64,000 bases of DNA from NCBI GenBank assembly GCA_030549335.1, contig CM060198.1:61067953-61131952 (forward strand), written 5' to 3'. Positions 44,261 through 54,978 of the stretch are shown piece by piece. The DNA comes from Pontederia crassipes. Taxonomy: Eukaryota; Streptophyta; Magnoliopsida; Commelinales; Pontederiaceae. Below the pieces are notes generated by a model. The model searched no databases and was not told the DNA's origin. It saw only the letters and a program-made list of their open reading frames with translations. The position numbers and the translations under genes are program-made. How positions within the stretch are numbered: position 1 is the stretch's first letter; every line of letters begins with the position of its first letter.

Positions 44261-44961
44261 CATAGGGGGACTACAAAAGGATTACAACTGAATTCAGATT
44301 CAAGGCATTTCACACCATCGTGCATGTGGCAGCGACGATGAGCATGTCCAAGGTGGTGGTATCCTTCACTCACATCATCCAGAGAGGAGAGCCAACCTTC
44401 AGCATCCTGGTGTCAAGCCTTTTGCTGGGGGAGATGTTTCCCGCCAGTGTGTATCTTTCGTTGCTATCCATCATTGAAGGTTGCACTGTGGCGGTGGTGA
44501 CGGAGCTTGTAACGACCTTGATTTTTATGAGTTGAGAAAAGAATATTTTATTATTTTATTTTGGGAATATGTTCATTAATATTATGATAATTAATAATTT
44601 CGAAAATAAAGGAAAATAGAGGAGTTTAATTAAGGATAAGATGTATCATGGAATTATTTAATTAAATTCAAAATTATTTAATTTGATTGGAATTGAAAGT
44701 TATAGATGAATTGTAAATCAAGAATATAGAGCCCTATAAATAAATCCTTAAGCTCGGCCATCAAGGGAGTTTCTTTCTCTTTGATTCTCGATATCCAATG
44801 GTAGAGGCGTGACATTTAGGTGACAACAAGGCGTGATTTGACGTCGAACGATTAGGCGTGAAATGAGATATGTAGAGAGCATCTGATTGACATGCAAATC
44901 TACATCATTTAACTATTATACTAAATCAACAAATGATTTTCTTTAAGTAGCATTAAATTGC
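44261..44961 (+). other. Mosaic insert: LTR end, GPT exon, gypsy LTR start
   Basis: Three unrelated pieces are joined. 44262-44310 matches the end of the 45.9-50.4 kb copia LTR (gattacaac..cagattcaaggcatt). 44311-44507 is a GPT exon. 44508-44875 is the first ~370 bp of the gypsy LTR seen at 4413-6843. The 11-mer atgcaatattt occurs at both sides (44250-44260, 44962-44972), compatible with a patch inserted into the copia leader. Its source could be a rearranged copy of the same GPT locus. Confidence 0.6.
44311..44507 (+). pseudogene. GPT: GPT fragment: central exon
   Basis: The plus-strand frame, without stops, gives HVAATMSMSKVVVSFTHII, GEPTFSILVSSLLLGEMFP and GCTVAVVTEL. This is the central transport-core segment of glucose-6-phosphate/phosphate translocators, with a few substitutions. 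It breaks at GAGCT (44503-44507) where a gypsy LTR begins. The exon's last ~17 bp (LNFNMT) are at 4391-4407 on the other strand, 40 kb away. The left side joins a copia LTR remnant directly. Confidence 0.87.
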
Positions 44962-45306
44962 ATGCAATATTTCAAGAAAAAAGAAAAACTATTTATTGGG
45001 CCTCCTGAGAGACCCAACTATCAATTCATATGGGTCAATACTTTCCCTGGGATGTGTGCCCGCTGGAACAGTTTTTTTTTTCATTTTTGTTGCAATACAT
45101 GTAGAAAAATTCATCAAAAAATATTAAAATAAATAAAAAAAATACTATGATCTAGTGTCATCCATAATATATTTGTGATGACAAGATCATTTTATCCTTG
45201 GGCTGTGATCATATAATCAAGATGCGCAAATCTTAAAAATAATAACAAATTATTTTTTAGCGCAATCATGATTTCAAGAAAAAACAAAAATAAGGTCAGA
45301 TACCAA

Positions 45307-45640
45307 TGCCGGATTTACAATATATATAAATCATAGAAGTTGCGAAATATTTCTTACAGCGGAAGCGGATCGTTGGGACTTTTTTACAAATACTGGATGG
45401 CGCACTTGTACTTCAGAATAAAAAATCGAACATCAGGACAATGGAACACTTTGCCCCAGCACAAGTATCTCTGGAAAAACCTCCACAAAAGCATATCTTG
45501 AACATTTAGTATTGGTCCCCTTTTATAGACAAGAAAGACTTGAGTGAGGGGACGTGTGTGGTTGTGTGCATATCACGCGTCATTATTAATTAATAATGCT
45601 GATTACAAATCATGCGACCACGCCCAACTCATTTCCCACA
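45307..45640 (-). repeat. 5' LTR of the copia element in GPT
   Basis: 334 bp, tgccggattt to tttcccaca, uninterrupted partner of 28585-29972. It keeps the empty site of the MULE-MITE near 45485. Confidence 0.8.
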
Positions 45641-45790
45641 AACATCTGCAACAAAGGTCTTTCCCTCGGCTCTCGTCCAATCTCTCCCTCGCCGTCGGCT
45701 CCCTCGTCATACTCGTCTGCTGGGTCTCCAGGGTCACCGTGGCCCCCAAGACGTATCTCGATTTCTAGAAGGCGCTCACGCCGATGAGGA
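45641..45790 (+). pseudogene. GPT: GPT fragment: second membrane segment
   Basis: Directly after the copia LTR the plus strand reads NICNK (family NIYNKK), then after a small deletion or frameshift SSNLSLAVGSLVILV and APKTYLDF, followed by a stop where the family has Trp, then KALTP. It is collinear with 28316-28584 across the copia insertion. The 130 bp up to the next copia LTR (45923) is not identified and may be intron. Confidence 0.85.
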
Positions 45791-45922
45791 AATTTATAAT
45801 TTTGTCGAATCCTAAAGTTCAGATTTTTAATGGCTTTCGCGATTCAAGATTGGATTTTGATGACTTTGGAAGCTCAAAGTTTGCAACTTTGAAATGAAAC
45901 CTCGAGGTATCCGGTTGATTTG

Positions 45923-46171
45923 TGTTACGAAAAGAGGGAGAGAGAGATCGCATGAATATAGAAGAACACAGAGATTTACGAGGTTCACCTTAAATTAGGT
46001 TACGTCCTTGGGAAGCGACGACTCTCTTTATTATAGAATAATGATTATTACAATGATGGGTCTCTAGTTGGACCCCTAGGGAGTTTAGGGGGAAATCTGC
46101 TAAAGCATCTGACTATATAGGGGGACCACAAAAAGATTACAACAGGGTTCAGATTCAAGGCATTATCAACA
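45923..46171 (-). repeat. 3' LTR of the degraded copia element
   Basis: 249 bp with TG...CA ends. A fragment of a sister LTR is at 44262-44310. Confidence 0.8.
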
Positions 46172-49100
46172 AATCTCCACCTTGACTTGAATCATCTTTA
46201 TAGCACAAAAAACTTCAATACCATGCCACGCCGCCGCCAGTCCCACCTTAGGGTTATTATCAAGTATTGATGTTAAGCAAGACTAAGCAATGCTGAAACT
46301 TGCTATTAGGAACAGATTTGGTGAACATATCAGCTGGATTGTCTTCAGTGCTAATCTTCTTCACCTTGATCCTCTTCTTAGTGCGGATGAAATGATATCT
46401 GACATCAATGTATTTGGTTCTTTCCTGATGCACTTGATTCTTCGTTAAACATATTACACTCAGACTGTCACAGTGTACTATAGCCTGCTCCTATGTAATC
46501 CGAGATCTCCAACTAGGCATTTTAACCAGATGCTTTTCTTGGCAGCTTCTGTCAGTGCCATATATTCAGTCTCTGTGGTAAACAATGTAACTGATGACTG
46601 AAGTGTAGCCTTCCAACTAATAATCGAACTGTCCAAAGTGAAGACATAGCCTGTCATAGATCGTTTTCCATCAACATCTCTAGCATAGTCTGAATCTGAC
46701 TACCCTGCAACCAAACACTCTTTATCACTTCTGTAGATGAGACCAATATCTGATGTTCCTCTCAGATACCGAAAGATTTGCTTCACTGCTTACTAGTGTT
46801 TTTTTCCTGAATCGCTCATGAACCTACTAACAACACTGACTGCATGAGCAATGTCCGGTCTTGTGCAAACCATGGCATCCATCAGACTTCCAATTGCACT
46901 AGCATATGGAACCCGAGACATGTACTCCTTCTCTGCATTTGATTTTGGTGCGAAAGCAACAAAAGGATGAATATTTGCAGCTAATAGAGTATTCAAATGC
47001 TTCGCTCCAGACATTTCAAACATGGATAAAATCTTCTCAATATAACTTTTCTGAGATAAGAAGAGTTTACCCTATGCGCGATCTCTAAGAATTTTCATCC
47101 CCAAAATCTTTTGTGCTGTATTAAGATCTTTCGTATCGAATTCTGCGCTGAGGAGCTTCTTCAAATTCTGAATGTCTGTCATGTCTCTAGCAGCAATAAG
47201 CATATAATCAACATACAAGAGAAGATAGATGGTGGAGCCATCCTTCACCTTCTTGTAATATACACGACAATCATAGAGACTTCGGTTGAATTTCTTAAAG
47301 ATCATGAAGCTGTCGAACTTCTTGTACCATTGTTTGGGAGACCGCTTCAGGCCATACAAAGATTTCTTCAATCTGCAAACTTGATTTTCCTTTCCTGAAA
47401 TGGAGAATCCCTCTAGTTGTCTCATAAGAATGTCTTCTTCAAGTTCTCTACGGAGGAAAGCAGTCTTTACATCTAGTTGCTGAGCTCTATATTCTGATGT
47501 GCTACAGGAGCAAGTAGCACCCTGATAAAAATATGTCTCACAACAGGTGAGAATATCTCATTGTAGTCCACACCTTTTTTCTGACTATAACCTTTAGTAA
47601 CCAATCGTGCTTTGTATCTTGTGCTTTCAACTCTTGGAATTTGAGTTTTCTTTTTGAAGATCCATTTACAGCCAACCTTTCTGACTTTAGGCAACTTCAC
47701 CAACTCCCACGTTTGATTCTTGTGAAGAGATTCTATCTCCTCCCCCATAGCAACGATCCACTATTCAGATTTGACACATGTGATGACATCCGTATGAGAG
47801 GACGGCTCCGGGGACTCCACCTCTTCAGCTACTTGCAGTGCATAAGCAACCATGTCCTCTAAGTCATATTGCTTAGGAGGACTCACTTCTCTGTAAGGAC
47901 GTCTAGCAATAATTGACTCCTCTTCAGGTTGCTCATCAGATTCTTCATGTTCTTATTCTACTTTTTGATGTGATCCTTCAGCATCATGCTTAGTTGAAGT
48001 GATTTCAACCTCCATCTATTTACTAACACTCTCTTCAGCATCCACTTTCAACTGAAGCATTGATGCTTCATCAAATGTCACACTTCTGCTGTGGATGACT
48101 TTGTGCTATGAAAGAGATCAAATTCTGTAGCCTTTCACTCTTGCACCATATCCCATGAGCATCCCTTCTTGGCTCCAACTTCCCTTCACTGACATGATAG
48201 TATGTTGGACAACCAAAATTTTTTAGATTAGTATAATCAGTAGGAGATATAGTGATAGTATGCTGCATGACCATACCTCAGTTGGAGTCTTGAGATCAAT
48301 CGCAGTCGTCAGACTTCGATTCACCAAGTAACAAGCTTTGTTAACAACTTCAGCCCAGAATGTTCTATTCATGCCAGTGTTAGAGAACATGCACTTTGCC
48401 CTTTCCAAAAGTGTCATGTTCATTCGTTCTGCAACTCCATTCTGCTGTGGAGTATCTCTAACTGTGCGATGCCTTCATCTTTGTAGAACTGGTCAAATTC
48501 AGCATAACTAGTCGAATTCAGCAGAACAGAACTCCGAATCATTATCAATGCGAAGGTGCTTCATTTTCCTCCACGTCTGATTTTCCACCAAAACCTTCCA
48601 TTGCTTGAAGGCCTTGAAGGATTCACTCTTGTGTTTCATCAAGAATACCCTAGGCATCCTCGAGTAGTCATCAATCACGGATAGAAAGTACCTACCACCT
48701 CCTAATGATGGAACACGAGAGGGACCCCAACAATCAGCGTGATTGTAGTCAAGCGTAGCCTTCGTCGTGTGCACTGCTTTGTCAAATTGAGACCTTCATT
48801 ATTTGTCAAACACACAGTGCTTGTAGAAGTTAATTTCAAATATCTTCGTCTCTCAGAAGACCTCGTTTGCTGAGAACATTCATCCCGTTCTGACTCATAT
48901 CCCCAAGCCACATGTGCCACAACATGAATTTTCTACTTCGAATGAACTAGCCATTACAGCAAAGCCAGAGACTGTCTTGCTTTGCAATATATACAAGGAC
49001 TTATGTCTGACTCCCTTCAGAATTGTAGCATCACCCTTCATGATTGTGAGGATGCCTCCAGCAACATTGATCTGACACCCTTTAGAATCCAAGATTCCAA

Positions 49101-50151
49101 GTGATATCAAATTCTTCTTCAGTTGCGAAATATGATGGACATCCGTCAGAGTCCTCATAAGATTGTCGTGAGTCTTGATCTGCATAGAACCAATTCTGAC
49201 TATCTGATATGATGCATTATTGTCCATGATGATGTTTCCACCGTCGATCTTCTAATAAGATGAGAACCATTCTTTATTTGGAGTCATATGATAGGAGCAC
49301 CCCGAATAAAAAACCCAACTATCATCCAGACATCCTTGTTTAAAAGCAGCCAGAATCAAATTATCTTCAGAATTTATAGTTTCATGTATCACCACAACGA
49401 CAGGGGCCTTCTTCTTCTTCGGGCAATCCTTCTTCCAATGGCCTGATTCCTTGCAGTAATTATAGATGTCTTTCGTAGTGATTTTCTTCTTTTTGACTTA
49501 GATTTCTTCGAATTTGAGGATTGTCCCTTCTCCGCGGTTGTTATCAAATCCACGGTCAAAGTCTTTGTAGAATTTCTAGATACCCTATACCAAAGTTCAC
49601 GAGTATGAAGACTCGATCTTACTTCTTCCAGACTTATAGTTTCCTTCTCGATAATCATAGACTGAACAAAATTCTCATATGATGGAGGAAGTGAAACTAA
49701 CAAAATTAGGACAACATCTTCATTCTCGATCTTAACATCGATATTTTTCAGTTTCATCAATAAAAAATTTAACTGATCAAGATGTTCCTTCAGAGGGGTA
49801 TCTTCTCGCATGCGGAGAGAGAACAGACGTTGCTTCAGCAGCAACTTATTGGTGAGAGACTTCTTCATATATAGACTCTCGAGACTCAATCATAGATCGG
49901 TCACCTTTTCTTTATCTGCGACCTCAATTATCACCTCATCCACTAGACACAATAGAATCTTCGAATGTGCCTTCTCCTCTTGTGCCGCCAAAGTAGCAAG
50001 GTCGATCTCCTTTTCTTTACCATTCGAATTTTTCTCCTTTGGTTTGTTCTTCGACACGTTTGAGAGCGGCGCCCAAACTCCTCTTGATCTGCCACAATTC
50101 GAAACTATTTCTGTCGATGAACTTCTCTACGTGTACGTTGTGCGATGTCAT
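46172..50151 (-). pseudogene. Copia gag-pol remnant
   Basis: Minus-strand order: gag from ATG at 50151 (HNVHVEKFIDRNSFELW; SLPPSYENFVQSMI; zinc knuckle region CKESGHWKKDCPKKK near 49440), protease (DDSWVFYSGCSYHM near 49310, active-site Asp replaced by Tyr), GAG-pre-integrase (49227-48895), integrase (48774-48223: FLSVIDDYSR, LRIDNDSEF), RT (47748-47072: GCKWIFKKK, YKARLVTKGYSQ, LYVDYMLIAA instead of YVDD) and RNase H (47023-46240: YASAIGSLMDAMVCTRPD). Frames are broken by several stops. It is the most complete retroelement coding region in the window but is inactive. Confidence 0.87.
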
Positions 50152-50203
50152 CTCCCTGATTGATCGAGAATCGCTGACGAACCCTAAGGCTCTGATACTA
50201 GTT

Positions 50204-50395
50204 TGTTACGAAAAGAAGGATAGAGATCGTACGAACACAGAAGAACACATAGATTTACGATGTTCACTCTAAATTGAGTTACGTTCTCGGGAAGCGGCAT
50301 CTCTCTTTATTATAGAATAATGATGATTACAAGGATGAGTCCCTAGTTGGCCCCTTAGGTAGTTTATATAGGCACCCCTTTTACAGATGATAGGA
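50204..50395 (-). repeat. 5' LTR (partial) of the degraded copia element
   Basis: Matches 45923-46110, then diverges after gtttata. Either one LTR carries an internal deletion or the end is rearranged. Confidence 0.65.
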
Positions 50396-50763
50396 ATTAC
50401 AGACCGACATGGTCTCTAAATTAATTCTCCAAAATAGGACACCTATCTCGTGATAATAAAATAAATTAATTCTGATTCACATACAGAATACCCCTAAAAA
50501 TTAAAATGCGAGAGCCCGTAGAGAAAATTTGGTGAAGCGCCTTAGTTTTTTTAAAAAAATTATTGGGCTTGTCCGGTTCGTCTGCTAACCGATCCGTCCG
50601 TTAAGACCTATTAGACCTTAACAGATTGAACAAATTTGAAAATCCATTAAGTGTCATGATAATAATCCGTTAAACTAACGGATCCATCCGACGTTTGATC
50701 AAAATCCGATTGACCAAAACTATTAGAAGCCCGTCCAGTCCAATAAACACCACTACTCCCATA
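50396..50763. other. Gene-free stretch
   Basis: AT-rich and non-coding. The part 50570-50760 (ccgatccgtccgttaagacc ... ccaataaacaccac) resembles 12700-12892 and may be the end of an unidentified repeat. Confidence 0.35.
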
Positions 50764-51027
50764 CAATAAACATTATCAAGGCTAAAATGAATTATTACAT
50801 TGCGCTCAGAAAATTGCAGATAATGATTTATTTTTCTCCTTTTAGATGTTTAATTGGCTTCATTTTACTGATACAGAGAAAAAAAGGGTTTCCCTAACAG
50901 GTCTTTGAATATTACCAAGGTGGACAGCAGATTAACAAATGACTCAAGGTATATTTTTTGTTTTCCCGCAAATAGCAGAATATATTATCTAAGTAAAGTA
51001 CTCTTTGTCATGTTATATGTACATGCA
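50764..51027 (+). repeat. Duplicate of the DUF4220 gene upstream region
   Basis: Aligns by eye with 54575-54825: aataaacattatcaaggcta, ggtctttgaatatta, aggtggacagca, atgactcaaggta and atgtacatgcat in order. In the second copy the DUF4220 leader follows; here a LINE poly-A end follows instead. Confidence 0.8.
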
Positions 51028-53540
51028 TTTTTTTTTAAAGAAGATAGACTTATATTAGCCGATAGCGTCATTACACAAAAATTGAAGGAAGCCCGGAGGG
51101 GGGACGTCCTCCCAAAATTGATCGACAAGCGATCTTCTACCAAAAGATGCTAAAGAATCAGTCTCAACATTTTCTTATCTAGAAACATGCCTACAATTAA
51201 AGTGTTGAAACAGTGAACGACAAGCGGCAATATCATAGAAAATGTTCTTTAGGCGCCATGGACATGGAGACTTATTGGCGATTATATTGACTGCAAGCTG
51301 AGAATCCGTCTCGAGGAGAATATGAGTGATGCCTCGGCGCTGGCAGTGAAGCAACCCACAGCGAATGGCCTAGCCTTCAGCTTCCAAAGCCGAATGGAAA
51401 CGATTATGCAAAGCCCCTGCACAAATAAATTTGGTATTAGAAGCGTTGACAATGAAGCCTGCTCCCCCCACCCCAGAGTTGCTAAAAAATGAGCCATCCG
51501 AGTTCAGTTTGAACTAGAATTAGGGTGGGGGCTTCCAACGAACCAAGGGATGGTTCGTGGAAGAAGTCCTCTTAGACATATAGGGTGTTTGTAATTCATA
51601 ATAAGAGGCTTTAACCTACGACCAAACCGCAACAGCAGTTGCCTGAATGGAATTAAAATGGGCATCATTCCTCATCTTATAGATTCCCCACAAAAATAGA
51701 GCAAAAATGGTGAGAAGCTGAGGACGAGAGGTCTGATCTTGGAGGTCACAACCCTCCTTAATCCAGTCCCCTCCTTCCAAGTAGACATAAACTTGAAATG
51801 ATAACTAGTATGAGATTGACATAAATTCCAAATTTGGAAAGCCACAGAACAATCAAAGAAGAGGTGAGTATTAGTTTCAAAGCCAATACCATAGAGAGGG
51901 CAAACAGAGTTGATAGAATGGATGAATCTAGCAAGTAGATGTTTAGTAGGGAGACGATTGTGAGCCAATTTCCAAAGAAAGAGTTTTATCTTAGGGGAAA
52001 TATTGATGCACCATATAGTTTTCCAACCTGTCCATCCAACATGTTTTGGTGGCACAAGCGTCCTACTTATGAAGTTATAAACTATCTTAACAGTAGCAAT
52101 TCCTGAATTTTTAGAGGCCTACATCCAAGAGTCATCATAGGGGAAACATGCAATTTAATACATTGAATCTTATTCATAAGATAGGGAGCAAAATAGTCCA
52201 TAAGCATGTCAGAATTCCAGACAAAGTGAGAGATAAGATCCGCAATCATTAGAGAGGCAATTGGTGAATGAACATTGATATAAGTAGGCATATGATTTAG
52301 AGGAATATTAAAAATTCATGGATCATAATATGCATGGGTGCCCTGGACATTGCCAATATGCTTTTTAAGTTCAAGTTTAATACCATCCAAGTTTGAGACA
52401 GAAGTTTCCAACTCCAAGCAGTTTTATTCGTAGGGGCACAAGGCAACCATGGGTGAAAAATAAGGCATTTCTGAATCATAAATGATGAGAAAATATCTGT
52501 TTACTTATTTAAGATAGATAAAACTCTAGAGGCTAACAATGCAGAACGCATATGATATAGGGACCTGATTCTTAAACCCCCCTCCTACTTAGGAAGATGA
52601 ATGGTGCCCCAGTTAATTAGATGTAGGCCTCTATTATCATCGGATGAAGACAAGAGAAAAGATCTAGAGATACGTTCAAAGGATTCAATGAGACCAAAAG
52701 ATATATGGATGGTACTTAAGGCATAGTTTGGGATAAAAGAGAGAGTGGATTTAATGAGTGTGACTTTTCTAGCCTGGGAAAGAGTCTTTCTTTTCGAACG
52801 AGCCAGCTTACCTTGGGTCTTGGAGATGATATGAAAGAAGGAATCTTTGTTAAGTTTCTTATATGAGATGAGAGTGCTGAGATAAGTGAATGAAAAGGTG
52901 CCTAGAGAGATATTTAATATATTTCTAATGATATTTTTCCTACCGATGTGAAGCTTTGGAGGTAAATAAATAGCAGACTTTTTCAAATTGATCTTCTGAT
53001 TTATTAGTTTCTGATACCTACCAAAGGTATCCATAAGTGCCTTACAATTTGAAGCAGTGGCCGCAGTGCAAATAATGAGATAATCAACATATAAGAGATG
53101 GCTAACAGATAAATCACCAACCCTGAAAGGCTTAATGTGTCCAATATTAATTTGATTATTGATTAGTGAGAATAAAACTTGAGACATCAAAATAAATAGA
53201 CAGGGGAATAGAGGATCCCCCTGCCGAAGTCCCCTATGGCTTTTGAAATATGGTGAGAAAAAACCATTGATATTACACGTGAAGAGTGGAGATTGGATGC
53301 AGGTCATAATTCAATTAACAAAAGTGGGAAGGAATTTCATAAGATGTTAGACCATGTTCACAGCATGCAATATTTTTTCCATGTCAGCTTTGAGAATAAA
53401 TTTTTTTTTTCTTCCCTTTGTTAGAGAATGGAATATTTCTTTAGCCAAGAAAAGGTTATCATGAATTGACGCTAGAACGACGCCAAAGAGACGATAGTTT
53501 TTCTAGCCATGTAGTAATGCCCCAATAGCATCGCGAGTCC
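51028..53540 (-). pseudogene. LINE (L1-type), 5'-truncated and broken
   Basis: Minus-strand order: RT (about 53480-52585: HDNLFLAKEIFHSL, KFILKADMEK, GLRQGDPLFPCLFIL, LLYVDYLII where YADD-like is expected), a linker, the zinc-binding RT-associated domain (52055-51672: WKTIWCINISPKIKLFLWKL, CPLYGIGFETNTHLFF) and RNase H (51500-51150: LNSDGSFF-like start, ILLETDSQLAVNII). The 3' end is a poly-T on the plus strand at 51028-51036, the poly-A tail. Several stops and shifts are present. The endonuclease domain is missing. Confidence 0.85.
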
Positions 53541-53937
53541 TGTGTCACTATTTGTCAATTTCTTATAGTGGTAAAAGATCTTGTGGGATCTTAGGAGATT
53601 GGATTAGATTAGGAGTCTACTTAAAGGAGTAGTAGGAGGACTTCTCCCCTATAAGTAGGCATGTAATCTAGCCATGAAGGGGATCAAAAGTTCTTTGATC
53701 TCAGACGCTTAGGTTCTGTGAAAGAGAGAAAGTGATCCTCAAAGTCATGTAGGATTTTGAGAATCTTTGGCACTCAAATTGTGTAGAATTTGAGGGGTGC
53801 CTTTTAGGACGAGTAGGGCTTGTAAAGCATCTAATTATGTTCAATAATATCTTTGATTTTCTCCCTACATCCGAGTTCCTTTCCAGCATATATATTTTGT
53901 GTGGATGTTTCGTTGTGCACCGAAGGACTGTCCAACA
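53541..53937 (+). repeat. LTR-like sequence (solo or truncated)
   Basis: Contains ctataagtaggcatgtaatc, typical of the TATA/transcription-start part of plant LTRs, and ends near ggactgtccaaca. No partner LTR or target duplication was found. Its boundaries are tentative. Confidence 0.45.
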
Positions 53938-54978
53938 AGATTCGCAGGGCAACCGAGAGAGAGCAGCTAGCATCCGAGGAGGGAATGGCTAAGCCGCACG
54001 CCTTGAGCTTTGGAAGCAAGGTCTAAGAGCGTGACACGTGGGAATCGCCACTGCTGCGGGGGAGAGAGAGAGGGAGAATGCAATTGAAGTTCCAGCGAGA
54101 ACCACATAGATACAGAGCTGTGTTTTTGTTTCTGCGTGACTCAAGAAGCACAGTGAGTAGATTTTGGTTGATATGTCTCTGAATTTGCTCTACCATTCCA
54201 CAGGAAGCTATTCCCAGTCAAGTTCCAGTGAAATAGCATTGTTTTTTTAATTTGTAAACAAAACCAATAATCTCGAATTATGTAATCATAAAATGTGCTT
54301 TTTTTTTTACTTGATTCCCAATAAACTTGTTGAAGAACCATATGGCTTTTATATATATTCCCAGTATTTTCCTTTATTTTATGAAAGTAAAGTCTAGAAT
54401 AACTTTAACATCATCCTTCTTTCAAGTATTGCTCCAAACTAAACCTCAAAGCAACGGTGTGGATTTATTCTCGTCAAGACAAACTGAAATCGGTCACCTA
54501 CATATCGGCCGGTGCAATTGCATCATTCTGTTTGAGGTATACTTGTTGAAGTTAGTGGTCATCGGAACTCCTAAACAATAAACATCATCAAGGCTAAAAT
54601 GGATTTTTATATTGCATATGTGCAGAAATTGACGATAATGAGTTTTTTTTCCTCCTCTTAGATGTTTTTGTTGGCTTCATTTTATTAAAACAAAAAAAAA
54701 GAGCTGCCGTAAGAGGTCTTTGAATATTACGACTGTAAAAGGTGGACAGCAAGATTAGCAGATGACTCAAGGTATTTTATTTTTACATTCTCAAGTACTC
54801 TATGTCATGATATATATACATGCATGCTGCGGGAAGACTCATTAAGCAAGCAGAGGCTGAGAAAGAGAGAGAGAGAGGGAGAGAGAGGGAGAGAGAGAGA
54901 GAGAGGGGGGGGGGGGAGAGAGAGAGAGAGAGACGGGGGGAGAGAGAGAGAGAGACGGGGGGAGAGAGAGAGAGAGAG
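53938..54978 (+). promoter_or_regulatory. Probable 5' flank and leader of the DUF4220 gene
   Basis: Inferred from position only. The parts 54165-54575 and 54575-54825 are duplicated elsewhere in the window (12893-13358 inverted, 50764-51027). The leader ends in a purine-only GA/G-tract (54862-54978). No TATA box can be assigned with confidence. Confidence 0.45.
54862..54978 (+). repeat. GA microsatellite with G-tracts just before the start codon
   Basis: About 117 bp of almost pure (GA)n broken by runs of up to 11 G (54905-54915) and two acgggggg interruptions, directly upstream of ATG 54979. An in-frame upstream ATG (54820) would translate it as an Arg-Glu repeat. Confidence 0.9.

Larger units (their letters stand above)
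28585..45640 (-). mobile_element. Copia element inserted in GPT, with nested insertions
   Basis: The two LTRs align: 28585-29972 (3' LTR, interrupted by a MITE) and 45307-45640 (5' LTR, 334 bp). The flanks are AACGT (28580-28584) and AACAT (45641-45645), a 5 bp duplication with one CpG-type change, and the GPT reading is collinear across it. A primer-binding-like motif (ggtcagataccaa) adjoins 45307. The internal coding parts are on the minus strand: gag 43268-42830 and 34226-33766, then integrase, RT and RNase H to about 30985. Nested inside are an 8.6 kb element (34227-42829), a MULE-MITE (28773-29780) and a mosaic insert (about 44261-44961). Confidence 0.8.
45923..50395 (-). mobile_element. 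Degraded copia element
   Basis: The 3' LTR (45923-46171) starts TGTTGATAATGCC on the minus strand and ends TTTTCGTAACA. The matching 5' LTR starts at 50204 but can be followed only to about 50395. The primer-binding site (ctctgatactagtt, 50190-50203) and polypurine tract (AAGGTGGAGATTTG, minus, near 46175) are present and equal those of the tandem array at 1-3.6 kb. No target duplication is readable because the right end is unclear. Confidence 0.82.

Noticed and set aside
4087..45790. A functional GPT gene assembled by trans-splicing of the scattered exons
   Set aside because: The fragments contain a stop at the Trp codon, frameshifts and a missing 5' end. Nothing in the sequence supports trans-splicing.
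54820..54978. N-terminal Arg-Glu extension of the DUF4220 protein
   Set aside because: It is only the translation of the GA microsatellite. The conserved domain begins soon after ATG 54979.
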